A DNA stretch of 64,000 nt from Verrucomicrobiia bacterium (lineage in GTDB: Bacteria; Verrucomicrobiota; Verrucomicrobiia; Limisphaerales; JAEYXS01), in assembly GCA_036405135.1 (NCBI GenBank), contig DASWYF010000040.1, forward strand, positions 62,001 through 126,000, written 5' to 3'. The notes under the pieces were generated by a model. That model saw only the letters and a program-made list of their open reading frames with translations. It was not told the DNA's origin and did not search any database. Every line of letters begins with the position of its first letter. The stretch's first letter is position 1. A program made the position numbers and the translations under genes. Shown piece by piece: positions 47,204-56,409 of this stretch.

Positions 47204-49059
47204 TGTTCTACTCTCTTTTCCTCGCGGCGGCCGAAGGTGGAGTCAATCCTTGGATCCTCGCATTCAGCGCCATCACGGTCGCTGTTACCATCTGGATGGG
47301 GTTCCGTTCCGCGAAGACTTCCAAGACGGCCTCTGACTTCTTCGTTGCCGGTCGCTCGGTGAGTGTTGGCTGGAATGCATCTGCCATTTCCGGTGAATAT
47401 CTCAGCGCCGCCAGCTTCATGGGCATCGCGGGCATGGTGATGTCCTCCGGTTACGATGCACTCTGGTATCCGGTCTGTTACGCGTGCGGTTATCTGTTTC
47501 TGCTATTGTTCATCGCTGGACCGTTGCGTCGCTTCGGTGCTTACACGATCCCTGACTTCGCTGAAGGACGTTTTGATTCACCGCTGTTCCGCAAGATCGC
47601 CGTGGTTTTCGTGCTCTTCATAGGTTTCTTCTACACCATGCCGCAGATGAAAGGTGCCGGCGTGACTCTCTCTTACATCTTCCCGGGCCTGCCTTATTGG
47701 GTCGGTGTAGCTGTTGTCGGTGCTGTGATCACCTTGAACGTCGCCTTGGGCGGCATGAAAGGTATCACGCTCGTGCAAGCCTTTCAATATTGGGCCAAGA
47801 TGTTCGCCATCTCTGTGCCGATCTTCGTGCTCATGGCGGTTTACGGACATTATGGTCGTCATGTCGCCAGCAATGATGTCGCTCAAATGCCCCCTGGCGC
47901 GCTCTATCAAAAAGTCGGTGCAGCGACGAATGCTATCGTGCCATTCATCACTGAAGCCGAGCGCAAAACACTTCCCGCCAAAGCTCCCGTGGATAGCGAA
48001 TGGATCGCTCCTTTCGGTCCGCTGACGACCAAGGCTGTAAAAGCCACGGCGGCCAAGATGCCAGAAGAGGAAAAGAAAGCGTATCTCGAGAAGAACCAGA
48101 AACCTTTCTCCCTGCTCTACACCTACTCCCTCATCATCGCCATCGTCTGCGGCACTGCTGGTCTGCCGCACATCTTGGTGCGTTTCTATACGAACCCGGA
48201 CGGCGTTGCTGCCAAGAAGACCACTATGTGGGTCATGATCCTCATCGGCGTCTTCTACGTGTTCCCTCCTGTGTTCGGTGCCATGGGCCGAAATCTATTG
48301 CCTGAACTCTATGAAGGCATCGGTTCCAAGGGCACGGACAAGATCGTCTTGGAACTCCCCATGATCATCTCGGCCAAGTATGGCGTCGTAGGCTCCATCC
48401 TCAGCGGCATCACCTGCGCTGGTGCGTTCGCGGCTTTCATGTCCACCTTCTCCGGACTGCTGGTTTCCATGACTGGTGCGCTCGCTCACGATGTCTATGG
48501 CCGCATCTTGCGCCCGCAATCCACGGCGGATGAGCGCATGAAGATGTTCAAATATTGCGCCGTCCTCATCGGTGGTGTGGCCGTCATCCTTGGTTGCTTC
48601 GTCGAACCCTTGGAGATCAACTTCATGGTCGGCCAGGCCTTCGCTATCGCTGCCGCCAGCTACTTCCCGTTGCTGTTCATGAGCGTCTGGTGGCGTGGCT
48701 TGACAATGAAGGGCGCGGCTGCGGGCATGCTGATCGGTGGCTGCACCGCCATGATCGCCATCTCGCTCACCAGCTTCAGCGCCTTGGCCTTAGCTCCCGG
48801 CAAGACTGGTGAACTGTTCTCTGCCTTTAAAGGCTTGAACGAATTCTGGTTGGCCAATCCGCTCATCCGCATTCTCTGCGAGCAACCGGCCATCTGGGCT
48901 GTGCCGTTGGCCATCATCCTGATGATCATCATCTCCAAGGCCACCGCCAAGGACATCCCGGCGGACATCCGCATGAAGATGCTGGTGCTGCACGCTCCGG
49001 AGAAACTCGGCTTGAAGCAGGAATACATCCAAGAACACCAAGGTCCTCCGGGACATTGA
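47203..49059 (+). CDS. Sodium:solute symporter, cation/acetate permease (ActP) type
   Basis: A 618-residue membrane transporter of the sodium:solute symporter family with about 13 helices. ASDFFVAGRSVSVGWNASAISGEYLSAASFMGIAG-type sequence (residues about 43-78) is the ActP hallmark; GGMKGITLVQAFQYWAKM and GLPHILVRFYTNPDGVAAKKT are also typical. About 75 residues (230-305) insert a soluble segment with a basic-acidic helix between two membrane helices. The substrate may be acetate or another small carboxylate. Since D-glucarate enzymes follow, transport of a sugar acid is possible, but glucarate is more often moved by other families. Confidence 0.9.
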   Translation: MFYSLFLAAAEGGVNPWILAFSAITVAVTIWMGFRSAKTSKTASDFFVAGRSVSVGWNASAISGEYLSAASFMGIAGMVMSSGYDALWYPVCYACGYLFLLLFIAGPLRRFGAYTIPDFAEGRFDSPLFRKIAVVFVLFIGFFYTMPQMKGAGVTLSYIFPGLPYWVGVAVVGAVITLNVALGGMKGITLVQAFQYWAKMFAISVPIFVLMAVYGHYGRHVASNDVAQMPPGALYQKVGAATNAIVPFITEAERKTLPAKAPVDSEWIAPFGPLTTKAVKATAAKMPEEEKKAYLEKNQKPFSLLYTYSLIIAIVCGTAGLPHILVRFYTNPDGVAAKKTTMWVMILIGVFYVFPPVFGAMGRNLLPELYEGIGSKGTDKIVLELPMIISAKYGVVGSILSGITCAGAFAAFMSTFSGLLVSMTGALAHDVYGRILRPQSTADERMKMFKYCAVLIGGVAVILGCFVEPLEINFMVGQAFAIAAASYFPLLFMSVWWRGLTMKGAAAGMLIGGCTAMIAISLTSFSALALAPGKTGELFSAFKGLNEFWLANPLIRILCEQPAIWAVPLAIILMIIISKATAKDIPADIRMKMLVLHAPEKLGLKQEYIQEHQGPPGH

Positions 49060-49174
49060 GCAGTGGCTGCAAAGCCTGTTGACTCAACATCACTCATCTT
49101 TATCCTGAACATCTCAACCTGCTAAGTCTGCGGGAGATGAACATCCCGGTCTAAGCATTGTCTGATTTTTGCCT

Positions 49175-50488
49175 ATGCGTATTGTTGAAATGAAGGTCCA
49201 CTCGATCGCGATCGCCGATCCGCCGATCCGCAGTTCGTATGGTCTCCACGCCCCCTATGCCCTCCGCAACGTTCTGGTATTGAAAAGTGATGATGGCATC
49301 ACGGGCATCGCTGAAACTTACGGTGGCGAAGCCCCGGCCAAAGCGCTCGAAGAAGTTCGCGCCCAGATCATCGGAGCGAATCCTTATCGCCTGCTCGGCT
49401 TCCTCAATCCGATGATCGAGGGCCAACCGAAGAGCGATAGCAGCCTCGAACGCTCACAGACATATTTGGTCCCCGGCGAGAACCCTCTCGACGCTACCGC
49501 CCGCACTTTCGCCGCTATTGAAACTGCGTGCTTGGACCTCATCGGCAAGACCGTAGGGCAACCAGTGTGCGATCTCATCGGTGGCCGTGTTCGCGACGAA
49601 GTCCCCTTCTCTGCCTATCCCTTCTACAAGCACAAGGGTGGTGGTGGTGAAGGTGATGACGCCCGCGAAGACGAATACGGCGAAGCGCTTTCCCCTGAAG
49701 GCATCGTGAAGCAAGTGCGCCAGATGCGCGCCCAATACGGCTTCGGCTCCATCAAGTTCAAAGCCGGCGTGTTGCCACCGGAAGTGGAGATCGAGACCAT
49801 CAAGGCTCTCTACCGCGACCTCGGCCCGACCGTCCCTCTGCGCATAGACCCGAACTGCGCATGGTCTGTGGACACTTCTGTGAAAGTCGGCTTGGCTCTC
49901 GCTGAGGAATTAGGTCGTGGTGGTTATCTCGAAGACCCGACTGCTTCCATCGCAGGCATGGGTGAAGTGCGCAAGCGCTTGCTCGCAGCAGGTGTGGATA
50001 CGCCGCTCGCCAGCAACGTCGCTGTGACGAGTTTCGCCGACATCCCGGAATCCGTGAAGCACGACGCCGTGCAGATCATCCTCTGCGATCACCATTACTG
50101 GGGCGGCATGCGCCAGGTGCAGCATTTGGCGAAGATCTCGAAGACTTTTAACATCGGCCTCTCGATGCACTCGAACAGCCATCTCGGCATTTCCATGCTG
50201 GCGATGACTCATGTGGCCGCCGCCACACCACATCTCACTTATGCTTGCGATACGCATTATCCGTGGTCGCAGTTAAAGGACGAGATCGTCGTGGGTGGAC
50301 GCGTGCCGATCGTGAACGGCTGCGTGAAGATCCCGAACAAACCCGGCCTCGGCGTGGAACTCGATTACGACGCACTCGCCCGTGGTGAAGAACGCTACAA
50401 GAAATGCCCGTATCGCAAACGCGATGACGAAGCCGAAATGCGCAAGCACGTGGATCCGACGTGGACTCGCCAACTGCCGCGCTGGTAA
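49175..50488 (+). CDS. gudD: Glucarate dehydratase (enolase superfamily)
   Basis: The start is ATG 49175 (a TTG two codons earlier is less likely), giving 437 residues. GlucD removes water from D-glucarate or L-idarate to form 5-keto-4-deoxyglucarate. The capping domain spans about 1-135. The barrel carries IKFKAGVLPP (KxK pair near 195), the metal ligands RIDPNCAWS, YLEDPT and ASNVAVT, and the histidine of MHSNSHLGISMLAMTH near 330. The loop GGGGEGDDAREDEYG near 160 is unusually glycine/acid-rich. The adjacent gene performs the next catabolic step. Metal is expected to be magnesium. Confidence 0.93.
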   Translation: MRIVEMKVHSIAIADPPIRSSYGLHAPYALRNVLVLKSDDGITGIAETYGGEAPAKALEEVRAQIIGANPYRLLGFLNPMIEGQPKSDSSLERSQTYLVPGENPLDATARTFAAIETACLDLIGKTVGQPVCDLIGGRVRDEVPFSAYPFYKHKGGGGEGDDAREDEYGEALSPEGIVKQVRQMRAQYGFGSIKFKAGVLPPEVEIETIKALYRDLGPTVPLRIDPNCAWSVDTSVKVGLALAEELGRGGYLEDPTASIAGMGEVRKRLLAAGVDTPLASNVAVTSFADIPESVKHDAVQIILCDHHYWGGMRQVQHLAKISKTFNIGLSMHSNSHLGISMLAMTHVAAATPHLTYACDTHYPWSQLKDEIVVGGRVPIVNGCVKIPNKPGLGVELDYDALARGEERYKKCPYRKRDDEAEMRKHVDPTWTRQLPRW

Positions 50489-50515
50489 TCAATTTTAACC
50501 TTTTTAAGAAATCAT

Positions 50516-51430
50516 ATGTCTCTTAAGCCTGCTGAACTCCGCGAGAAACTTTCTAGCGGCGTCATCTCTTTCCCCGTTACCCCGTTCAAGAAGAACCTTG
50601 GCCTCGATATCGCCGGTCACCGTAAAAATGTGCGCTTCATCATGAAGCACAAGGTGGCCGCCGTGGTGGCACCTGCTGGTACTGGCGAGATGTATTCGCT
50701 CTCGCCGGAAGAACATCTGGAAGTGGTGAAAGCCACGTTGGAGGAAGTGAACGGTCGCGTGCCGGTGCTGACCGGTGTGGGTTTCAATTACCCCATCGCG
50801 CTGCAGCTCACGAAGCAATCTGCCGCTGCCGGTGTGGATGGCATCCTCGCGTTGCCGCCTTATTTCCCGCATGCAGATGAAGCATCGCTCTTGGACTATT
50901 ACAAGGCCATCGGCAAGGCGACGAAGCTCGGTTTCCTCGTTTACAGCCGTGACTGGGTTAACCCCGGCCCGAAGTTTGTCGAGCAACTCGCGAAAGACGT
51001 TCCGAACCTTATCGCTTGGAAAGACGGCACGGCAGACATTCGCAAGTATCAGATGATCCAACAGCGTGTCGGTGATCGCCTGCTGTGGATCGGTGGCGCT
51101 GGTGATGACGCCGTCCCCGCCTACTACTCCATCGGTGTGCGTACCTACACCTCCAGCATCGCGACCATCTCGCCGAAGCTCTCCATCATGCTCCACGAGG
51201 CCGCCGCTGCTGGACGCCGTGAAGAACTGGCCGAGTTGATGAGCAAATACGTCACTCCGCTCTACGCTTTCCGTTCCCGCCGTAAAGGCTACGAAGTCTC
51301 CGCCATGAAGTGCGCCATGGACATCATCGGCTTGAACGGGGGGCCCTGCCGTCCGCCCTTGCCTGACCTCACTCCAGAGGAAGTCAAGGAACTGGGCGTG
51401 CTGCTAAATGCGTGGAAACCGGTTCTGTGA
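50516..51430 (+). CDS. 5-dehydro-4-deoxyglucarate dehydratase
   Basis: A 304-residue member of the dihydrodipicolinate synthase/N-acetylneuraminate lyase family. It decarboxylates and dehydrates 5-dehydro-4-deoxy-D-glucarate to 2,5-dioxopentanoate. SFPVTPFKKNLGLDIAGH opens the barrel; APAGTGEMYSLSPEE, LALPPYFPHAD and LVYSRDWVNP with the catalytic tyrosine are followed by LIAWKDGTAD with the Schiff-base lysine near 187. GLNGGPCRPPLPDL closes it and is typical of this enzyme. It starts 27 bases after gudD. The next enzyme, 2,5-dioxopentanoate dehydrogenase, is not in the window. Confidence 0.93.
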   Translation: MSLKPAELREKLSSGVISFPVTPFKKNLGLDIAGHRKNVRFIMKHKVAAVVAPAGTGEMYSLSPEEHLEVVKATLEEVNGRVPVLTGVGFNYPIALQLTKQSAAAGVDGILALPPYFPHADEASLLDYYKAIGKATKLGFLVYSRDWVNPGPKFVEQLAKDVPNLIAWKDGTADIRKYQMIQQRVGDRLLWIGGAGDDAVPAYYSIGVRTYTSSIATISPKLSIMLHEAAAAGRREELAELMSKYVTPLYAFRSRRKGYEVSAMKCAMDIIGLNGGPCRPPLPDLTPEEVKELGVLLNAWKPVL

Positions 51431-51448
51431 ACGTGCTAGGATGCGGTC

Positions 51449-51655
51449 ATGGCAGATGAATATCAGCGGGGCACCGACAAGCAATGGCTGGAACATTCGA
51501 ATGAAGAACTGGCCAGGCTCGTCAAAAAGCGCGAACGGATCATAGAAGTTTTGAAGGTGTGCCTCATCCTGACGTTGATCGTATTGGGATGGGTGATCTT
51601 CAAGTTCACCCGTCATGCTCCTATCCAGGAGCTATGGTCGTTCCAAATGAAGTAA
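51449..51655 (+). CDS. Small single-pass membrane protein, unknown
   Basis: The 68 residues hold a charged helical N-terminus (EELARLVKKRERIIEVLK) and one transmembrane helix (about 37-53, VCLILTLIVLGWVIF). No family is recognised. It starts 18 bases after the preceding dehydratase gene and ends 4 bases before the zinc-ribbon protein, so it is likely part of the same transcript as its downstream neighbour. Confidence 0.72.
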   Translation: MADEYQRGTDKQWLEHSNEELARLVKKRERIIEVLKVCLILTLIVLGWVIFKFTRHAPIQELWSFQMK

Positions 51656-51659
51656 GCTG

Positions 51660-52247
51660 ATGAGCGGCCAGACGTTCCATAAAATCCTGTGCAGCAAATG
51701 CGCCGGAAAGATTGAGTTCCCGGCAGAATACGCCGGGCAAACCATCCCCTGTCCGCATTGCCAGACATTGGTGGAGTTAAAGGCTCCGCCAGCCGACCCT
51801 ACAGCGAATACTTACGAATACCCTGATCCGTCCACCTTCACCCCGGAAGATGTCGCCAAGGGCCATAAAGCCAGATGGAACATCATCTACGCTGTCGCAA
51901 TCCTGATCGGGATCAATGCAATCATTGGCGTCGCCTATCTTTTCCGTTCGGGAAGCTCATCCGGCAAAGCCTTGGATGGCGTGCAAGTGATGGATTGGAA
52001 ACTGGAGCCAGGCGAATATCGCACCTTCTTTCTTACTGGCGTAGTCTCCAACAGCACTTCCAAAGCGATTGAAAAAGCCCGGATAGAATTCGAGACTTTG
52101 GACAACTCTGGAGCTTCATCGGGCAAGGTTTCCACATCTGTCAGCAACCTCGCTCCCGGCGCCTCCGTTGAGTTCTCCCTCCAGACTTCTGCAACTCAAA
52201 ATGTGTGGGATGCCAAGGTGGTTGGAGTCTATCAGGACAAAAATTGA
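51660..52247 (+). CDS. Zinc-ribbon membrane protein with extracytoplasmic FxLYD-like domain
   Basis: The 195-residue protein begins with a zinc ribbon (CSKC at 11-14 and CPHC at 31-34), as in proteins with MJ0042-type or GYF-adjacent ribbons. One transmembrane helix follows (about 75-97, WNIIYAVAILIGINAIIGVAYLF). The outside part is a small beta-sandwich (LTGVVSNSTSKAIEKARIEFETLD, then VSNLAPGASVEFSLQTS) resembling FxLYD domains. Function unknown; a cytoplasmic sensor linked to an envelope domain is an inference. It begins 4 bases after the small membrane protein. Confidence 0.78.
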   Translation: MSGQTFHKILCSKCAGKIEFPAEYAGQTIPCPHCQTLVELKAPPADPTANTYEYPDPSTFTPEDVAKGHKARWNIIYAVAILIGINAIIGVAYLFRSGSSSGKALDGVQVMDWKLEPGEYRTFFLTGVVSNSTSKAIEKARIEFETLDNSGASSGKVSTSVSNLAPGASVEFSLQTSATQNVWDAKVVGVYQDKN

Positions 52248-52297
52248 GTTATCCTTCCATTTGACCCAGAGCCGTCTGGCGGTTAAATCTGCGGTGA

Positions 52298-53005
52298 ATG
52301 GAGGGCCAACCTTCAGCAAATTCAGGAGCATTGACGGCACGCATACTGCCGGCGATCTACCTTTTCGCCATCACGGTCATCGCCGGGGTCATCATCGGCC
52401 ATGCGGTGGTGACCGCTATCTATTACACACCTGCCTTAAGTTGGGTTGATGCTTTGGCTATCCCTCTTTTGATCGGTGGCGGCATCGCCATACGAGGTCA
52501 TTTCCGCGCCTTGGAAGAACACAACGAGGATGAATATCTCGAGACGTTGCGTAAAGGCTACTCCGCCTATGTCATCATTCTCATCGTTTCAGTCTCGATG
52601 ATCAGCGGCCTCGCGACGGGTGGTATTTTTGCGATCGATAATGCGGATCAGCAGAAGGCGGAAGACGAAGCCAATGAAGCTTTGGCTGAAGGTAAACACG
52701 CCGTGAAAGTGGTTAAAGGGATAGAAAAAACAGCTACTGAACCCGTCAAAGAAATTCCCGCCATCCAGTCATTTGCCGAAATCGCCCACACAAACGCCAC
52801 TACGTCCGGTCTGGTTCTTAAATCCGTAATTGGTGCGAGCAATCGGCGCACTGCGTTGATTAACAACGCCGTCTTGGGTGAAGGCCAAGCCACCTCCATC
52901 AAGGCGGAAGGCATCATTTATCAGGTCAAGTGCCTGAAGATCGAAGACCGCAGCGTGATACTGGAGATCGAAGGACTTACTAACACCGTGGAATTGAGTC
53001 TTTGA
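52298..53005 (+). CDS. Membrane protein with PilP/GspC-like C-terminal segment, unknown
   Basis: 235 residues. Three helices cover about 14-120 (PAIYLFAITVIAGVIIGHAVV, ALSWVDALAIPLLIGGGIAI, YVIILIVSVSMISGLATGGI). An alanine/glutamate-rich helix follows, then a short beta domain: VIGASNRRTALINNAVLGEGQA, IIYQVKCLKIEDRSVILEI, TVEL. That last pattern (an SGxxRxALIN start, then a V-x-x-I-x-x-x-x-V-x-L strand) resembles the C-terminal domain of PilP, GspC and MshK pilus or secretion components. The pseudopilin gene faces it 9 bases downstream, which makes a secretion link thinkable but unproven. Confidence 0.7.
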   Translation: MEGQPSANSGALTARILPAIYLFAITVIAGVIIGHAVVTAIYYTPALSWVDALAIPLLIGGGIAIRGHFRALEEHNEDEYLETLRKGYSAYVIILIVSVSMISGLATGGIFAIDNADQQKAEDEANEALAEGKHAVKVVKGIEKTATEPVKEIPAIQSFAEIAHTNATTSGLVLKSVIGASNRRTALINNAVLGEGQATSIKAEGIIYQVKCLKIEDRSVILEIEGLTNTVELSL

Positions 53006-53014
53006 CCTGTCTCC

Positions 53015-53833
53015 TCACGGAGCCAGATTCGCCGCATTCGTCCGCCAGCTTGCCATCACCGCCCACTGGTTCACGGGAGACAGTGCTTGACCGTATTTCA
53101 TATATTGCACACTGCCATCCACCATCGCGTAGTTTGATCCGCCGTTCCGGTTTTTCACCGTGCCCCCGGTCATATGTCGGCTCTGCTCGGATTCTTCGAT
53201 GTCATTCCCGTTCCCCTCATAGAAATCCATGTAAAAATGCGGAGAATCTGTCTCCTTCTCACCGAATGCGATCGTATCCTGCGGCTGGCGGATGGCTGCC
53301 TCGCGGATGCCGAACTTGTAGGTCGCCGTCATGTAAAGTTGCCAATCATTGCTGCTCAACGTGCTTTGGAAAAAATCATTCCAGCCATTGATCAGATAAC
53401 TGCGTGAGGCGAAATCCGCCGGGAGCTGGTTCGTTGTGAATCCTGGGGTGCCGCCAGAGGCCGCTGTGGGAGCATCTGCCGGGCATTTCAGCAATCGCGT
53501 GTCCACATATCCGCCCACCAAAAGCGTGGTCCAGCGGTTCGTCGCATGACGAGGCGTAAACTGTCCCTTGTTATCATCCGCATACATCTTCAGCGCCATG
53601 TTCACCTGCCGAAGATTGCTCACGCATTTGATGCGCAAAGCTGATTGCTTGGCCGAAGCCAGGGATGGCAAAAGCATCCCCGCCAGGATCGCGATGATCG
53701 CGATCACGACCAGCAGTTCGATCAAGGTGAACGCGTTGGCCTGACTCCGGTGCGTCTTGAACGCCACCGGCAGCATCCACGGTCTCGTCGCCTCGACCTT
53801 GGGTGCAGTCGTGCGGCCAGGCAACATTTTCAT
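53015..53833 (-). CDS. Pseudopilin-like secreted protein with prepilin cleavage/methylation motif
   Basis: This protein carries the N-terminal prepilin signature ANAFTLIELLVVIAIIAILA, then GMLLPSLASAK, followed by a large globular part with CVSNLRQVNMALKMYADDNKGQF and a C-terminal SNYAMVDGSVQYMKYG typical of the PVC prepilin-like H-X9-DG family. The frame is open to 53956. Candidate starts are 53917, 53833 and 53776. I choose 53833 because 53917 would leave only 19 bases to the divergent gene; 53776 gives the most usual 16-residue leader. Residue -1 is alanine instead of the commoner glycine. Such proteins are numerous in these genomes; the role is probably in the envelope. Confidence 0.85.
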   Translation of the reverse strand: MKMLPGRTTAPKVEATRPWMLPVAFKTHRSQANAFTLIELLVVIAIIAILAGMLLPSLASAKQSALRIKCVSNLRQVNMALKMYADDNKGQFTPRHATNRWTTLLVGGYVDTRLLKCPADAPTAASGGTPGFTTNQLPADFASRSYLINGWNDFFQSTLSSNDWQLYMTATYKFGIREAAIRQPQDTIAFGEKETDSPHFYMDFYEGNGNDIEESEQSRHMTGGTVKNRNGGSNYAMVDGSVQYMKYGQALSPVNQWAVMASWRTNAANLAP

Positions 53834-53936
53834 GGACGGTGAAAAATGATTGTTCGCTGAAAAATCCACTGCGATTTTCTTGGCGCCTTTTTTTGTTATC
53901 GAATTTTCTTCGTTCATTGTTCGTCCAGTTTGATGC

Positions 53937-54452
53937 ATGAACCTCAAGAACATCATCCTCGGCGCTGTGACCGTTGCCTTGGCTGCTGTTTATGCCGTGT
54001 ATTTCACCGACTGGTTTCGACCGAAGAATATTCAAATCATCACGCAGATTCGCCCGATGCTCCGTCCTGGTGTGCAGGATGGCATCTACCCAGTGGCCTT
54101 CGGATTGAATGCAAAATACGAACTCACCAGCATCCAAGTATTCCCCGCCAAGGCCTTGGCCACTAATGAGTTAACCCCGCCAGTCTGGGCCCTTGAAGGA
54201 GTTCCGAAATCCAAACCCGTGAAAGCGTTCAGTTATGCAGGTGAAGTTCCTGGAATGAAGCCCGTCATCAACGGAATGGCTGCCACTCCGTTGCAAGTGG
54301 GCGAAGAATATCTTTTGATAATAGAAGCTGACGGGAAAACAGGTAAAACTAATTTCACCGCCAATGGCAAAGCTCCGGCACCCGTTCAGGCCGCCGCAGG
54401 ACCACCCACTGGTTTGGTGCCACCAGTACCACCGCCTTCTCCAGCCAAATGA
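53937..54452 (+). CDS. Single-pass membrane-anchored protein with proline-rich tail, unknown
   Basis: 171 residues. An N-terminal helix (about 3-23, [21 protein letters not shown]) anchors or exports a beta-rich domain ([38 protein letters not shown] in pieces, then [14 protein letters not shown]). The C-terminal 30 residues are alanine/proline-rich ([24 protein letters not shown]) and their coding DNA overlaps the end of the oppositely oriented oppF by 67 bases. No family is recognised. The divergent pseudopilin gene may be functionally linked. Confidence 0.72.
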   Translation: MNLKNIILGAVTVALAAVYAVYFTDWFRPKNIQIITQIRPMLRPGVQDGIYPVAFGLNAKYELTSIQVFPAKALATNELTPPVWALEGVPKSKPVKAFSYAGEVPGMKPVINGMAATPLQVGEEYLLIIEADGKTGKTNFTANGKAPAPVQAAAGPPTGLVPPVPPPSPAK

Positions 54453-55402
54453 CAAGCAGCCCAATGCCCCGGGGCTATCTCACGCAATGGCGGCACTTCA
54501 GCTTTGCAGCGGTCCACCGCGATCGGACAACGCGGATGGAATGGGCAACCTGATGGTGGATTGATGGGCGAAGGCACATCCCCTGGCAGTAAAATTCGCT
54601 TCCGTTTCTTGTCCGGGTCCACTTCCGGCACCGCCGAGATGAGCGCCTGTGTATACGGGTGCAGCGGCTTCTTGCAGATAATTTTTGAAGGCGCGCTTTC
54701 CACCACATGCCCCAGATACATCACCATCACTCGATGGCTGATGTGCTCCACCACCGCCAGATCATGTGCGATGAAGAGATAGGACAGCTTGTGCTCACGC
54801 TGGATGTCCATCAGCAGATTGATGATCTGCGCCTGCACAGACACATCCAAGGCGCTGACCGGTTCATCACAAACGATCAGTTTTGGCTGCACTGCCAAAG
54901 CACGGGCAATGCCGATACGCTGACGCTGACCGCCGCTGAACTCATGCGGATAACGATCCGCATAACGCGCATCCAAACCCACATCCTTCAACAAACCAGC
55001 AATGCGTTCACGGCGCGCTTCAGGTGTTGGCACCAGTTTGTGGATATCTATCGCCTCACCAATGATCTGCCCCACCGTCATACGCGGATTCAACGATCCA
55101 TACGGATCCTGAAAGATCATCTGGAACTGACGCCGACGGCTTCGCAACTGGCTCTGTGTGAGGTGAGTGATGTCCTCCCCGTTGAAGATGACTTGGCCAG
55201 CGGTCGGATCAATCAGACGGATGATCGCCCGTCCCAATGTCGTCTTGCCGCAACCGCTCTCGCCTACCAGGCCCACCGTCTCACCCGGTCCCACCGTAAG
55301 GCTCACATCATCCACGGCCTTCACATGTGCCTTCACACGGCTGAACATCCCGTGTTTGACCGGGAAATGAACTTTCAGATTTTTGACTTCGAGCAGGCTC
55401 AT
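54386..55402 (-). CDS. oppF: Oligopeptide/dipeptide ABC transporter ATP-binding protein (OppF type)
   Basis: A 338-residue ATPase and the last gene of the operon. Walker [15 protein letters not shown] lies near 52, the Q-loop before [11 protein letters not shown] near 102, the ABC signature [15 protein letters not shown] near 157, and Walker [13 protein letters not shown] near 176. The C-terminal oligopeptide-transporter region has [20 protein letters not shown] with cysteines of the OppD/F cluster-type motif. The last 18 residues are glycine/proline-rich and overlap the convergent gene at 53937. With OppD it forms the ATPase pair of a peptide importer. Confidence 0.92.
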   Translation of the reverse strand: MSLLEVKNLKVHFPVKHGMFSRVKAHVKAVDDVSLTVGPGETVGLVGESGCGKTTLGRAIIRLIDPTAGQVIFNGEDITHLTQSQLRSRRRQFQMIFQDPYGSLNPRMTVGQIIGEAIDIHKLVPTPEARRERIAGLLKDVGLDARYADRYPHEFSGGQRQRIGIARALAVQPKLIVCDEPVSALDVSVQAQIINLLMDIQREHKLSYLFIAHDLAVVEHISHRVMVMYLGHVVESAPSKIICKKPLHPYTQALISAVPEVDPDKKRKRILLPGDVPSPINPPSGCPFHPRCPIAVDRCKAEVPPLREIAPGHWAACHLAGEGGGTGGTKPVGGPAAA

Positions 55403-55417
55403 GTGATTTCTATCCGG

Positions 55418-56404
55418 TCAAAAGCCAGTTCCTTTCTTCTCCAGCAATTCCTTCCAATACAAAGACCTCACCCAATGCCCCGGCTCCACTTCCACCAGTT
55501 CAGGAACAGTATGCGAACACTCGCTGCGTGCTGTCGGACAGCGCGGATGAAACCGGCACCCAGTGGGCATGAACCCGATGCTCGGCACGTTGCCCGGAAT
55601 CGCATTCAACCGCTCAAGCTCATGGCCCAGCTTGGGGACAGAATTCATCAAGGATTTCGTGTAAGGATGCAGCGGCTGTCGTAACATCTTGTTCGCCGGA
55701 GCCATCTCCACAATCTGGCCTGCATACATCACAGCCAGACGGTCCGCGATGTCACCCACGATACCCAGATTGTGCGTGATGAGCAGGATACTCATGCCAA
55801 GACGCTTTTTCAGGTCCAGCAAAAGTTCCATGATCTGCGCCTGAATCGTCACATCCAACGCTGTCGTCGGCTCATCCGCGATGAGCAACTTCGGCTCAGA
55901 GGCCAGCGCCATTGCGATCATCACACGCTGTTGCATACCGCCGGACATCTGATGCGGGTAATCGCGAATGCGCGATTCCGGTGCCGGAATCCCCACGAGC
56001 TTGAGCAGCCGTATCACTTCCGCATCCGTAGCGAACTTCGGGCGATGCATCTTCAGCGATTCCTTGATCTGGTTGCCCACGCGGAACACCGGATTCAATG
56101 AAGCACTCGGATCTTGGAAAATGTAACTGACCACGCCACCCCGGATGGAGCGTAACTCGCTCTTCCCCATCTTCAACACATCCCGGCCATTCACCAAAAT
56201 CTCACCCTCAGGATAAATCGCCGGGGGGGAAGGCACGAGCCGCGCGATGGAGAGCGCCGTGACACTCTTGCCACAGCCGCTCTCACCCACGAGGCAGACG
56301 GTCTCACCTGCATCCAGGCTGAACGAAACGCCATCCACTGCCCGCAACAGCTTGTCGCCTTGCTTGAAGTCCAGCTTCAGATTTTTGATTTCGAGCAGTG
56401 GCAT
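55418..56404 (-). CDS. oppD: Oligopeptide/dipeptide ABC transporter ATP-binding protein (OppD type)
   Basis: The 328-residue partner ATPase. Walker A is GESGCGKSVTALSI near 42. FQDPSASLNPVFRVG, the ABC signature MSGGMQQRVMIAMAL near 155 and Walker B LLIADEPTTALD near 175 follow. The C-terminal GNVPSIGFMPTGCRFHPRCPTA is the OppD/DppD tail motif. It starts 5 bases after the OppC gene and ends 15 bases before oppF. Confidence 0.92.
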   Translation of the reverse strand: MPLLEIKNLKLDFKQGDKLLRAVDGVSFSLDAGETVCLVGESGCGKSVTALSIARLVPSPPAIYPEGEILVNGRDVLKMGKSELRSIRGGVVSYIFQDPSASLNPVFRVGNQIKESLKMHRPKFATDAEVIRLLKLVGIPAPESRIRDYPHQMSGGMQQRVMIAMALASEPKLLIADEPTTALDVTIQAQIMELLLDLKKRLGMSILLITHNLGIVGDIADRLAVMYAGQIVEMAPANKMLRQPLHPYTKSLMNSVPKLGHELERLNAIPGNVPSIGFMPTGCRFHPRCPTARSECSHTVPELVEVEPGHWVRSLYWKELLEKKGTGF

Positions 56405-56409
56405 GATTA

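Noticed and set aside
51660-52247. Considered as a component of a new defence system because of its zinc ribbon and membrane domain.
   Set aside because: No nuclease, helicase or toxin domain lies nearby, and the flanking genes are metabolic or envelope-related.
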